Shown piece after piece: positions 11,402 through 30,068 of a stretch of 64,000 bases of DNA (its first letter is position 1; each line of letters starts with the position of its first letter). The DNA comes from Selaginella tamariscina. Its lineage: Eukaryota; Streptophyta; Lycopodiopsida; Selaginellales; Selaginellaceae. Under the pieces are notes generated by a model that saw nothing but the letters and a program-made list of their open reading frames with translations, had not been told where the DNA came from and made no database searches. The stretch lies in assembly GCA_003024785.1 (NCBI GenBank), contig PUQB01000015.1, forward strand, positions 316,501-380,500, given 5' to 3'. The translations under genes were made by a program, and so were the position numbers.

Positions 11402-13600
11402 CCTTAGTTGATCGCAGCAAAGAGGAGAAGTCTTCGGCTAGCCTCTGTCGCTTCTTAGCCTCCTTTTCTTCTTCCTTCTTTATCTTTCTATAACGTCTTC
11501 AAATGCACACTGCACATACGGCTATTTAATACACAATACATACATCTCTGCGTGCATGTACGTACATACACAAATATACAAACACACACATATATCTCTA
11601 CCTTGACGCTAGATTCAGATACCGTCGATATATCTCCTTCTTGAGACAATGCATCCTTGAAACATTCGTATGGTGTCGTAGAGAGGACAGTGAACTACAG
11701 AAAACATAAATAATCATCATTCAGTATATCTTATTGAACAATTAATATACCTTTGAAGCCTTCATATTTCCTTAATCCTTGACCTCTCCTCCTGATACTG
11801 AAATCATATACAAGTCAGCATCTTATTTATATATACACACCCGCATGGGTGTACATAAACAATATAGACTTACCTGCTTTTGAAGATCCTCTATGACATC
11901 CCCAAAGAGTTCCTTCGGTGTAGAACCTGAAACGTTTGATGCAGCTGCTTGATAAGCAGCGTGTTCTTTCACCTGCTCATGATAATTAGTCTTTTACATA
12001 GTACAATATGTGCATGTCTATATTCAACATACCAGCAGTGGACATATATATGCATGAACGAAGCACGTACATCGTACATCTTCCTATAAAGATTTTCATT
12101 TATACGCATGTAAATAAATAAATTGTGTTGCATAGTTAATAAACGAATAGGAGTACATATACGTGTACTATATATATGAGTTTATACATATAACACTTAT
12201 AAAACATACACACAGACAAACTAAGGCAGCAATAAAGCATAAACTAATATATAAACATGTATACCTTTATCATCTTCTTTTCCTCTTCCTCATCCTAATA
12301 TACAAGAAGAAAACAAATAAAACTGTGTATAGTTACAGTAATATATGTAGTTGTAGCTTACAAAACTGAGTATATACTCAGATGAATTAAAAAATTGAAA
12401 ACTCAAACCTGATAAACATCGAATATATCCATTTTATCCAGCCGCATAACCGTTCATCTTTGTTCACCTTCTCCTGTATTTTCTCTTGTACTTTTCTCCA
12501 TTGTGAGATAACCTGCAAACAATTACATAACATGCACTGTGTGTCCTAGATATAGGTATGTGCATACATACATATAACGTATGTAGGAAGTTATACGAGC
12601 ATTATACACACAATACGCATGTATGGACACACATGTGTCTATACACACACATATAATCCAAACCTTGATAAAATCACATGTTTCCAGGTATGACCTCAAT
12701 TCTGCACGCGCCTTTTTCTTCTCCTCGCGTGCATTTTCACGCTCCTTCCGTACGAGCTCTTCACGGAAGTCCTCAAACAGGTCTTCACACACAAATGCAC
12801 ATACATAAGCGGAAGTATACATAATTGAATATGCATGTACCTTCTACAGCTCTAAACGATTCAAAAATAGCCTGGTACACACGTTACATTATACAGATAT
12901 ACGCGTATACAAAATACACAGCGATAATTTATATGGATCTGGTTTTTTGTATTTAAGCAAAACCTACCAAAAAATTTATATGGCTGCTAGCTACAGTAAA
13001 GTTTGTATCTTTTATAATGTATCTATACACAGATATAAATACAACAATAATCACATAATTGGTTTGCCTACATATATAGAATACACACACTTACCTCCAA
13101 CGCATTCAAGATGTTAGTTCCTTTGATTCCTCTAACATCTTACTGAAATCTTCATATGCTTTTTTCTGCTTCATCCGTTTCTCTTCTAAATCCAGCTTCT
13201 TGCGATGTCTAAGATACTGTACAAAACAAGATTAGATATGCATCTACATATACACATATGCATATATATAATGTATTAGCTTTCAAACTTACCTCGTTGA
13301 AGGCCTGCTTACAGTCTTCAAAGCTCCATAGCGCTTGTCATTTATGATAACACGCATTGCCTTCAAACAAAACAAATGAATAAATAAATACATATATATA
13401 AATATACGTATATATGATGTCTGTTTACCTGGTCCCATGTCCAATCTGATTGAACGTGCATCGCACATATTTTGGAAGTACACACGCAACTTACAATTTT
13501 GGTTGCATATTGTAAGGCTGGTTCTTCACTCGGAACAGGCTTTGCCTCTTAAACAGGAGCAACATTCACCTGTCCTAGTGAAGGAATTCATTTCTTTGCT
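11402..13600 (-). pseudogene. PRP40 (FF-domain region) partial copy, decayed
   Basis: This is a minus-strand paralog of the middle and C-terminal exons of the gene at 18401-25007, with exon order kept. The parts are about 13580-13500 (EAKK- exon, altered), 13360-13290 ([15 protein letters not shown], lacking the LGER part), 13190-13095 (RKKLDLEEKRMKQKKA), 12780-12665 (EDLFEDFREELVRKEREN and ARAELRSYLETCDFIK), 12515-12410, 11970-11880, 11700-11600 and 11510-11402 (QRLAEDFSSLLRSTK). Several exons seen in the full gene are missing, including the FF3 exon with [11 protein letters not shown], and small deletions break others. It encodes no WW domains and no terminal exons. It lies immediately before duplicated block B and is probably a non-functional relic. 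Confidence 0.8.
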
Positions 13601-13989
13601 TCCTACATAGATACATATGTATACACATTACACACATTGAGCGTGTCTTCTGGATAACTCATGTTTCATATAGCTCAGCTCCTTCATGATATATGCGAAT
13701 GACTTATCCATCTCTTTGTACTCTGCTTAGGTTACATTCTCTACAGACGCATAGCATGTATGTATGTGTGTGTATATACATGCATGCTTGTGTGTGTGTA
13801 CATATATGTATTTATCATTGCTTCCTTTCAGTGCAACACATGAAAGAAGCCAAAACCCAGACTCTTTCCACAGACTTTGTAACCTTAATTAAAATGTAAG
13901 TGTACATAGATGTTGCGTGAATATGTATAAAGTAATGGGCTAGAATGCATAATATGCATACATTAATTGTGTATTTGTGTGTTTGCATG

Positions 13990-14027
<38 letters not shown>

Positions 14028-14234
14028 GTATTTCTAGATTCCTATAAAAAAGGATTTTGAGAAAATTAAAATACATAAGTTATTTAGAAACATAAAAAGT
14101 AAAAGCGGAGATTTTTACATATCAGATATACACGCTCGCACACCATTCACGTATTATCTGTACGTGGGTATATAAAAAATGCATTAAGACCACACACACA
14201 CAATTTTCAGGTGTGGGTCTTAAAAGATAAGAAA

Positions 14235-14475
14235 ACCCAGAGAGAGAGAGAGAGAGCTTACGCATTTCCATATATTATCGACAGAGGGCAGATCATCCTC
14301 GCTATCTTCTTCCAGAGGTGCGTTCTCAATGTAGGCAGATCCATTTTCAGAGACGGGGATTTCAAATTTGATATTTGAGGACTCGGATTGCCATTTGGAG
14401 CATTAGATCGCACATTCTTATGGGGAGTTTCTCCCCTGCCATTATCATTTTCTTGCTCCCCTGTTTCTAGCTAGG
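14235..14475 (-). other. Exon-like conserved patch of unknown identity (block B)
   Basis: This is a second copy of the patch at 380-640. It ends at the same donor beside an (AG)n run. Here the sequence reads NGRGETPHKNVRSNAPNGNP in one frame. Relative to block A it carries a 10-base insertion near 14357 and lacks six bases near 14332. The function is not recognised. Confidence 0.3.
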
Positions 14476-14699
14476 GCTCTTTATGATTTTAGGGCACTCG
14501 TCCCTAGGGTTTTTATTAACGGTTTCAAAATTTACTGTTAAAAACAATAACAAATCTATAGTTAACAATATTTATAAATTATAATAATACGTTTTCATTA
14601 GAGTTTTTTTTCTTTTTTTTTTAATAAAAACTACTGTAATTAGTTAACAATCGAAAAATAAAAGCAGCAGAACAGAAATACTAAAACAATATGAAGTCC

Positions 14700-14803
14700 T
14701 TATGCAGTGTATCCACCGGTCCTCCCGTCTTCCAATTCGTCCATTGACCGTCTCTTGTGCCTCTTTGGCCTTCCGTCCACGTCGAATCCGATTCATGTCC
14801 ATG
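14700..14803 (-). pseudogene. PRP40 terminal-exon copy (block B, distal)
   Basis: This is the counterpart of 858-961. The KRHKRRSMDELEDG core is preserved, with a single-base loss after the ESD segment and a divergent end. It lies 3' of RLP copy B on the same strand, about 500 bases beyond the RLP stop. Confidence 0.6.
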
Positions 14804-15301
14804 CTTGATAATATAGAATTTATTTAATAATATACAAAGCTATCTGCATATGATACATGTGTATGTGAAGTATATATACAATACGTACTAACAATTTTTA
14901 CCAGGTTTACCGTTAATGCAAACCTCATGAAAACAGTGATTACACGGTAAGGCGCTTAGTACTGAGACAGTGATATACATCGAAGATTGTAACTACAGGG
15001 TTGTTCGTCACATCTCCATCTTACATTAAAATTTCATAAAAGAAACTAAAGTATACTAAAGACTCAATATGACCATGTGTTTAGTACTTAATATTTTTTT
15101 GTTTTCATTTTCATTTTACTCATATATATTTTATATAAAATGTAAGTTTCAGTGTTGTTCTAAAACAATTTAAATACATTATATGTTTAAAATACACATA
15201 TAGTTGACATTAAAATATAATATTCTTTTTAAATAGAAATGAAATTTAAACATCTTCATTGTACTTTTAAAAATTGTGTTTCTTATTTAATTTAAATTTT
15301 A

Positions 15302-17533
15302 TTACATCCACCATATAAACACCACTGCTACTGAGAAACCAATGAAACAACCAATTGCAAAGGCGTATGGTGATACATATATGTTCCACCAATTTAAAAA
15401 TTGTTTTTCCTTTGCAAGAATTTTGGTTGGTTGCTCACCTGTGGAGTTCCTGGGCACCCTCGTGGCAGTGGATCCCCACATAACCCAGGGTTGCCCTCAA
15501 ACATCGAACCATTGAATGTCATGAGATGACCATTGTATGGAATTCTGCCTTCCAGCTCATTGAATGATAAGTTAAGGACTGCTAGTGAATTCATTTTTGC
15601 AAGTGAAGAAGGAATAAAACCTGTCAAGTGATTATGCGAGAGGTCCAACTGCTCTAACTGTGTGAGATCACTGAGACTCTCTGGGATCTTACCGGATACA
15701 TTGTTGTGTTCTAAACTGAGATATCGAAGGCCAATAAGGTCCCCAAAGTCACTGGGATCTCACCACTGAAGAGATTGAAGGACAAATCCAGCAAAATTAC
15801 TGTTTGCAACACATACCCATATGAGACAAACATGACCTTTAATGCTCATGGACAAATCCACAGACAAGCCATCCCCGCCGGATACAATTTTAAACCCCTC
15901 CAAGTGACTAAGCGTTGATGGTATTTTCCCCTTGAGTTTGTTCCCGGAAAGGTCGAGTATCTGGAGTTGTGTCAAGCTCGACAACCAATCTGGTAAAGTG
16001 CCATGGAACCTATTTTCACTCAGAAATAGCACTCTCAACCCTTTAAGTTCTCTTAGAAAGTCGGGAGTGTGCCTGTGAAACTGTTCCTTCTTGCATCAAT
16101 CCATACTATATGTTTTGATGACAAGGTGGCAATTCTCCTTGGAAACTGTTGAATGCCAGGGACAAGACAAGGAGGTTTGACAATTTGGTCATATCCATCT
16201 CAATCTTCCCCTCTAAACAGTTATTACTCACCGTTAAATAGTATAATTGCGTGCAGTTGTCCAACGACTTTGGAAGTGTCCCAGTGAACTGGTTGTTATC
16301 GAGGTAGAGTCTTGTCAATAAGTTGCACTTTCCTAAATCAGTTGGAATGGGACCCTCCAAAGAATTGCTTTCCAGGTTGAGATACTGAAGCTTTGTCATG
16401 TTACCCACACTTGGGGAAATAAATCCCCAAGCATTGTTACCAATATCCAGTAATTCCATCTCGCTCATGTTCCATATTGTATCTGGAAGGCGCAGACCTT
16501 TATTGTTGAGATTTTGCCAAAACCATGTATTTGAGGAGCGGGAGCGTAGTAAGTGATTGTGGAATTGGACCCTCAAGATTAGACATTCCATTCATAACGA
16601 ACGTGTCGAGTTTGGTGCAGTTGCCAATCTCAGGAGGGATCTGGCCCTCAAGACTGGTTGATCCAGAGATATAAAATCCCGCAGGTTCTTGAGTTGTCCA
16701 ATTGAGCTTGGTATTTGTCCCTCAAATTTGGATTACTACCCATTTGAAGCCACTCAAGGGAGGAGCAATTCCCGAGCGTGTCTGGAATACTACCATCGAA
16801 ATGTTAGAATCAGATAAATCTTTAAGACTCTTTAACTCTCCCAGCTCTCTTGGGATAGAACCAGTAAGACGGTTATAGAATAAGCCAATGCCCTCCAAGT
16901 TTCTCAGCTTCCCAGTTCTGGAGGGACTTTCCATCCAAGTGATTCCTACCAGGCTCAAGATTTCAAGATTTATTAGCTTACCAAGACTTGCAGGAATCGA
17001 ACCTATGATACCATTGGCAGCCAAACCAAGAACTTTTAGATTCTTCAATCTCCCAGCTCCGGTGGAATGGTGCCACTTATGTCGTTCCACTGAAGAACGA
17101 GATAAGTCAGGTTGTGGAGCATTCCCAATTGTGCTGGGAATTTCCCGTGCAGGAAATTATTCCTCAGGTCCAGCCTTTCTAAATTCTTCATCTCGCCAAT
17201 TGCAGTAGGTATCTCACCGGTAAGACCGGTGTTATTCAGTTGGAGATTTGTGAGGAAGTTGAGATTAGCAAGTCGAGGACTGATAGTCCCTCCCAGCTCC
17301 ATCAGTCAAATTCAGCTTCTCGACGTGGCCAGTGACATTGTTGCACGTCACTCCCTCCCAGCTGATGCAGAGATTATGAACGTTATCACTACTCCAGTTG
17401 GAAAGAAAATGACGATTAACCGTGCCCTCCTTGAAGGCAAGCAAAGCATTCACTTCATCATTGTCCACAGCAAGAGCTGCAGTAGATATTACTAACATAA
17501 CACAAGGATTGAATATTGCATTTTTGTATACAT
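15302..17533 (-). pseudogene. LRR receptor-like protein, copy B (frameshifted)
   Basis: This is a paralog of RLP copy A with the same architecture: signal peptide from 17533, LRRNT, LRR array, NPGLCGDPLPRGCPG cap, transmembrane helix, and stop at 15302-15304. There is no kinase. It sits immediately 3' of PRP40 (18401), on the same strand. Breaks include a one-base loss in the signal peptide (the ACATAACACAAG site near 17496, where copy A has ACATCAACACAAG), about 17300, 17075, 16600, 16080 and 15750. The piece at 16591-16106 is intact for 161 residues. Where copies A and B break at different positions, the other copy gives the open frame. Either the family is decaying or the assembly has indel errors. 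Confidence 0.85.
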
Positions 17534-18400
17534 GATAGTGTAGATTTCAAAGTGACATTATTAATTTATATGGAATATGTGGCTTGGAATGTACCGTTTA
17601 TAACACGCACTAGGACTAGACCATGGACCTTGAAGAAGACTTTGACTACGACGTCTAGTCTGAAAAAGTGACATTATCTAGATTTATATGGAAATATGTG
17701 GCTGGAATCCTCATCTTGTACCATGTCCGTATGTAACACGCATTGATTTATATGGAAATATGTGGCTTGGAATCCTCATGTTGTACCATGTCCGTATGTA
17801 ACACGCATTAGGACTAGACCATGGACCTTGAAGAAGACTACGTCTAGTCTGAAAAATTAGTTTATTTGATGGTGTAAAGTAGTGTATGGTGTATGCATGT
17901 GTATGTATATATTGCATAGTGACATATATATGGGTGGTGGCACGGCAGATTTCAAGAGATGTAAGTTTTGTAAAATTTATTTTAATTAAATTAATCTATA
18001 TAAAGACTGAGACACAAAAACAAGATTCCTGCCTTCATCACATGTGCATATATTATAGTCATCCGTCATATGTGTGTGTGTATATATTTTTATAACTTAC
18101 GTAAATTATAATCTAATCTGGAACATTCGCATGTGTAGATCGCACATTCTTACTGGGAGTACGGTTTGTCCATTCTTTTACTTAACCCTAAGTTTTTAAC
18201 GGGTTTATCCTACGTTAAAAACCATAACCTTTTATGAAGAATATTTATATATTAACATACATTATGTTTATTATGGCTTTTTAAAATAAATAAAAATAAA
18301 AACTAAACTTGGAAGAATTAAACTGTAATTTAGTTTAACAATCAAAACAACACTTAAAAAGCAGCAGAAAACTAATATTGTAAAATAGGAAAGTCCTTAT

Positions 18401-25007
<6,607 letters not shown>

Positions 25008-25059
25008 TTGCTGAAGAACACCAGAAATTGGCTGACGCGAATCCTGCTTGAATCCTGTG

Positions 25060-26197
25060 CAATTTACCTCATGTAATCAATCCGTGCAGAAGCGCCTTCT
25101 TGAATCCGCCAGCGGCATCACTATCGCCTCCTAGCTTGGCGCAGACCTAACTAGGGTTCCTCAGATGTACAAAAATTTAACCTAAACTATTTTATCCCGA
25201 AATTATTTATGTATAAACTATTGATCCTTTTAAAAATTTATATAGTTTAACATTATAGTTTAATATTCTGCATATTTGACATATACAGATCAGCATATTA
25301 GGTTTTCGAAAATCCACGTGGCGGACATGGTGGCAAGGTTTGAAGAAGCGAGGATTTCTTGTTGCTCACTGCGGTAATTGATCAATATGGCTCATTTATT
25401 TAAAAATTTAACTATGGATTAATTTATTAATTGAAAAATTAAATAATTTTAGTTAATGACTAATAAAATATTAAAATTCTTTGCAATTTTGAAATATTTA
25501 GAGATTTTGTGTTAAATTATTTATGTATAATTAATTTATATACAAAGCAGATACATTATTAGTAATCTAAAATTTATTAATATTTAGTTTAATTACATGT
25601 ATTTGACCATCACGTCCCGTTTGAACAGCTGCAATCATGGACCATGCTTTTGGCCTGATGTAAGATTCCTTTCTATATACATGAATATACTTGTAATACT
25701 TAATAATATTAAACATATAAAAAATAACAAGTATAAAATACATTGCGACTATTATATGCTAGATAAAAATTATATTTAATTTAATATGTGTATATATTTA
25801 ATACGTTCAATTTATATAAAGTTATATCCTGTCTTATAGTTGCGTACTGCTTTAAAAAAATTATTTAATGTTTAACTCATTCAGTTAAATTTTGGAATAA
25901 TTTAGTAAAATATATATATATATATATATATTTAATTTAAATGTATTACGTGTCGACAGATGTGACGTGCTGAGTGGATAAGCACTGTGGTCTAGATTTT
26001 CGACAGATCGGGTATAATATGAAATAAAAAAGCTATGCTGGAAAGATCAGGGCCGTCCATTGAGTCGACGGTAATCCATAGAAGGTTTCATAATTATTAA
26101 TAGATTAACGAGGATAACGACGAGATTAACGCTAATTACATATATTTATGCATTTGTATAGTGGGTTAGGGAACGTGTAGGTGGATCCGTGTACAGA
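25060..26197. promoter_or_regulatory. Divergent intergenic region between PRP40 and glucose transporter
   Basis: PRP40 (-) and the transporter (+) start at opposite ends of about 1.1 kb, so the region must hold both promoters. Two exon-like scraps stand out. One lies near 25312-25372 (plus strand, ending at a GTAATT donor). The other lies near 25628-25659 (after an acceptor, ending GATGTAAGA). They could be leader exons of the transporter or relics. A (TA)n run lies at 25912-25930. Confidence 0.5.
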
Positions 26198-26933
26198 ATG
26201 CATCAAGTGGCGTTGAATTTGTGTGCGCCTACTCCGGGTGTTAGGAATCTTGAATTACACAGGAGGTATATGCCAGTGAGATCGTCATGGGATTCGAGAG
26301 ATTGCAAGAGATCTTTGGGGGATTTTAGGGGCTTGGAGCTTAGAGGAAGGTCTTTGCAAGCTGATCCCATTAATATGGCTTCTCTCCCCAGGAATCCCAT
26401 CCGGGTCAGGGCTCACAGTGGTATGTTTGTATTTTGTACATATAATATATATTTTCTATGTCATTTACATACTCAAGTATGTATATTATCTAAAATATAT
26501 ACACAGAACACTATAGAAAACAGAAATTTATAGATATATGCTTTACTTTTGCTATTTTTCCTCTTTTCCTCTTGATCTAGTATGTATACATATATACATG
26601 TCACACACACTATATGTATGTACATTAAATACATGTTAATTAAAGGTTATCAACTTTAAAATGTTTATATAATACACTATGTTTGCATGCACATATACTA
26701 CTGTGATAATCGCATATTATGAAATACTCACGCACACAGCATTAATTAGCATATATAAGTAATTAATATACATATGTACGTGTATTTATAGTTTACACAA
26801 ATATAAGCATGTTTGCAGATGGGGAAACCCGAGAATTAGTCGACAATAAGAGTACTTCATCAGGGGGAGCTGTTCTTCCTTATGTAGCAGTTGCAAGCCT
26901 GGGTGCATTTCTATTTGGTTACCATCTCGGGTA

Positions 26934-26968
<35 letters not shown>

Positions 26969-29900
26969 AGAGAGAGAGAGAGAGATACATCTGAAGTAAC
27001 ATTACGTGGACATATATGTACGTGTGTACTTATTCGTAAATTGATTCTCAGTGTTGTAAATGGAGCTTTGGAGTACCTTGCCAAGGACCTTGGTTTTGCT
27101 AGCAACGCTGTTTTGCAAGGTTTACATAAATTCTCACATCATATACATGTCTATGCGCTAGTTTAAATTAAATAAGAATTAGCTTATTTTAATTAAGTTA
27201 AATCTACCGGCAGGATGGGTTGTGAGTTCTACACTGGCCGGTGCATTCTTTGGATCTTTTACCGGAGGATCAATGGCTGATAAACTCGGCCGTAGACGCA
27301 CGTTTCAACTTGATGCAATACCTCTTGCTATTGGTGCTTTTCTGAGGTTGGTATATAGCTAATCATGCTTAATAAACCTCTGAGTGAGATATGTATATTG
27401 TATAATGTCCGTATATTTATTACAATATTGCTTAATTAGATAGATTTAGAGAGGGACATATTTGTAAAGTCATGCATTATCTGTAAATGTAAACGGATAT
27501 TAAATGGTTGTGCAGTGGAACAGCGACAAGTGTACAGGCCATGATAGCAGGCAGGTTTCTTGTGGGAATTGGTGTTGGAGTAACATCTTCTATTGTACCC
27601 CTTTACATATCAGAGGTTAGATTTAATACAATTATTAATATTAATTTTAACACATTAATCTAGTTAATTCAATATCTGAATTATTATATTTAATGGTAAT
27701 ATAATTAATCAATTTACACCTCTATAACTGTATTACCAAGTATAAATGACCTTGGATATTCATGTAGATATATTAAATATTTAACCTATAAACATAAATC
27801 ATAATTTTTCAGTTAAATCGGACATTCCTCCTATATATAAAAGTTATATATTTTCAGGTATCTCCAACTGAGATCCGTGGTGCACTTGGCTCGGTTAACC
27901 AGCTTTTTATTTGCATTGGTATATTGGCAGCACTTGTCGCTGGATTACCTCTTTCTGGAAACCCTGGATGGTAAGAATCTATATAAATCTACATTGGTAC
28001 CATAATATGATAAATAACACTGAAGTAATAATGATGTTATTAAATAGTATATATTTAACACTTCTTTATTGTTTAGGTGGCGTTCAATGTTTACGTTGTC
28101 ATCGATACCGGCTTTTCTTTTGTGGCTAGGCATGGTGTTTTCTCCTGAGAGCCCAAGGTGGCTTTACAACGTAAGTATAATCTGTATCTGTGCGTGTGTG
28201 TTATGTTGGTCTTTTCTCCCTCTCCCTCTCCCTCTCCCTCTCTCTTATATATATCTGAATGTGTAACATTAGCAGTGACTACTAGTACATATACACACTG
28301 AAGTATGTGTACTAAGTTCACACACTTACACTAAGCTTTATCTGTGATGTTTAGCAAGGAAGAACTGCAGATGCGGAGAGAGCTATAGAACGTTTATGGG
28401 GTAAAAACAAAGTAAGTGAAGCAATGACGGATTTACGGGGTAGCGGTAAAACAGATGTTACTGAAGAAAGTGCTGGCTGGGGTGAATTAACTAGTCGTCG
28501 TTACAGAAAAGGTATATTATTACTGGTTTTTATTTATCCACTATTTGGTATGTTAATGAAACTAGTATACTGTATTTTGTAAATAATATATATGTGTAGT
28601 GCAGACATCGTATAGTTAAATACATCCTTTATATACTAAATTTTAACTTGTGTATATAATCTATAGAAGTCTATACATACATTTATACATAATAGTATCC
28701 TTGTACAAGTACTTTTAGGCATTGCCTCTTATATACAATTATGTAGCCTACTATATTGTGTGCGTGTGTATGGCATTATACATATACATAAAAAATACTA
28801 AGTATATTTTATTACAGGCATATGTTACGTATTAGTACAGATGTTATCGTTTATGTGGGAAATTTTGATTTATTTCTTTGTTCCAATTTGCAGTTGTGGG
28901 AGTCGGGACAACTTTATTTTTATTACAGCAATTTGCGGGGATTAATGCAGTGGTTTATTACTCCACAGCAGTGTTTAGAAGTGCTGGCATTACCTCTGAT
29001 GTAGCAGCAAGTGCACTTGTTGGAGCTGCTAATGTTCTAGGTCTCTCATGCGCACACACACGCGCACACACACGCATACGCATACGCATAATAATACATG
29101 AGAAACTGCGTCTTAATTACGCATATACGCATTTATAACCTACGTTTTTTTTGGTTTCAGGAACCTGTGTTGCAGCGTCCCTCATGGACAAGCAAGGACG
29201 TAAGAAGCTACTTATAACTAGTTTCTCCGGAATGGTAAACACACACACACACATTTATATAGTGTATGCATTATATATAACTTTATGTACAATTATATAG
29301 ATGTACATAGTATATGAAATAAATATTATGGTTGATATCGGTTTTGCAGTCGCTTTCAATGCTTCTGTTGTCACTCGCTCTCTCTTGGAAAGCACTGGAA
29401 GCTTACTCAGGGACTTTGGCCGTCCTTGGAACCGTAACGTAAGCATGTGTGTGTGTATGTGTGTGTGTGTGTGTTTATTTTGACTTTTGGTTTCAGGTAT
29501 GTGTTGTCTTTTGCCCTTGGTGCTGGCCCTGTACCGGGTTTGCTTCTTCCTGAGATATTCTCTTCAAAATCCGTGCAAAGGCCGTCTCTCTTTGTCTGGG
29601 AGTCCACTGGGTACGTTTCTTTATTTATTAGTGTATATATATGTGTCCATAAAACATGTATAAACATATATAACTGTAAATACACAGGTATATCTACATA
29701 TAGATATTATATACACACACAGACAATAACAAGTTATTTTCAAAAACGCATGCAATTATACATGTAATGTATACAGCTACATACAGCTACAAAACATACA
29801 GTGTGTGTGTGTATTTGTATGCATGCCCACAGTTCGTACTTAAAGACATTTTATACATAATTAATGTGATTAATATTATGTGCAGGTGTGTAACTTTGCA

Positions 29901-30068
29901 ATAGGGCTGTGGTTCTTGAGCGTGGTAAACAAGTTTGGAGTGAGCAAGGTGTATTTGGGGTTTGCAAGCGTGTGTTTAGCGGCTGTGTTTTACATTGCTA
30001 ACAACGTGGTGGAAACCAAGGGCAGATCTCTTGAGGAGATTGAAATGGAGCTCACACCTGCTGTTTAA
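26198..30068 (+). CDS. pGlcT: Plastidic glucose transporter (pGlcT-like, major facilitator family)
   Basis: This is an inner-envelope sugar transporter that exports glucose from starch breakdown to the cytosol. Thirteen exons with GT-AG borders are at 26198-26420, 26819-26930, 27052-27119, 27214-27346, 27516-27615, 27858-27970, 28077-28170, 28355-28511, 28894-29040, 29161-29234, 29350-29438, 29497-29610 and 29886-30068. They give about 535 residues, close to the usual length. The first 75 or so are Arg/Ser-rich and fit a plastid transit peptide. Sugar-transporter signatures include ADKLGRRR, GRFLVGIGVGVTSSIVPLYI, SPESPRWL, FAGINAVVYYS and ETKGRSLEEIE. ATG 26198 starts the conserved frame. One base is missing in the A run at 29566-29569 (LPEIFSSK, then expected IRAKAV), and this shifts the end of exon 12. 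All other exon phases agree, so I suspect a sequence error. Confidence 0.92.

Noticed and set aside
26189-26197. GTG as the start of the glucose transporter
   Set aside because: A normal ATG lies three codons downstream at 26198, and plant nuclear genes rarely start at GTG.
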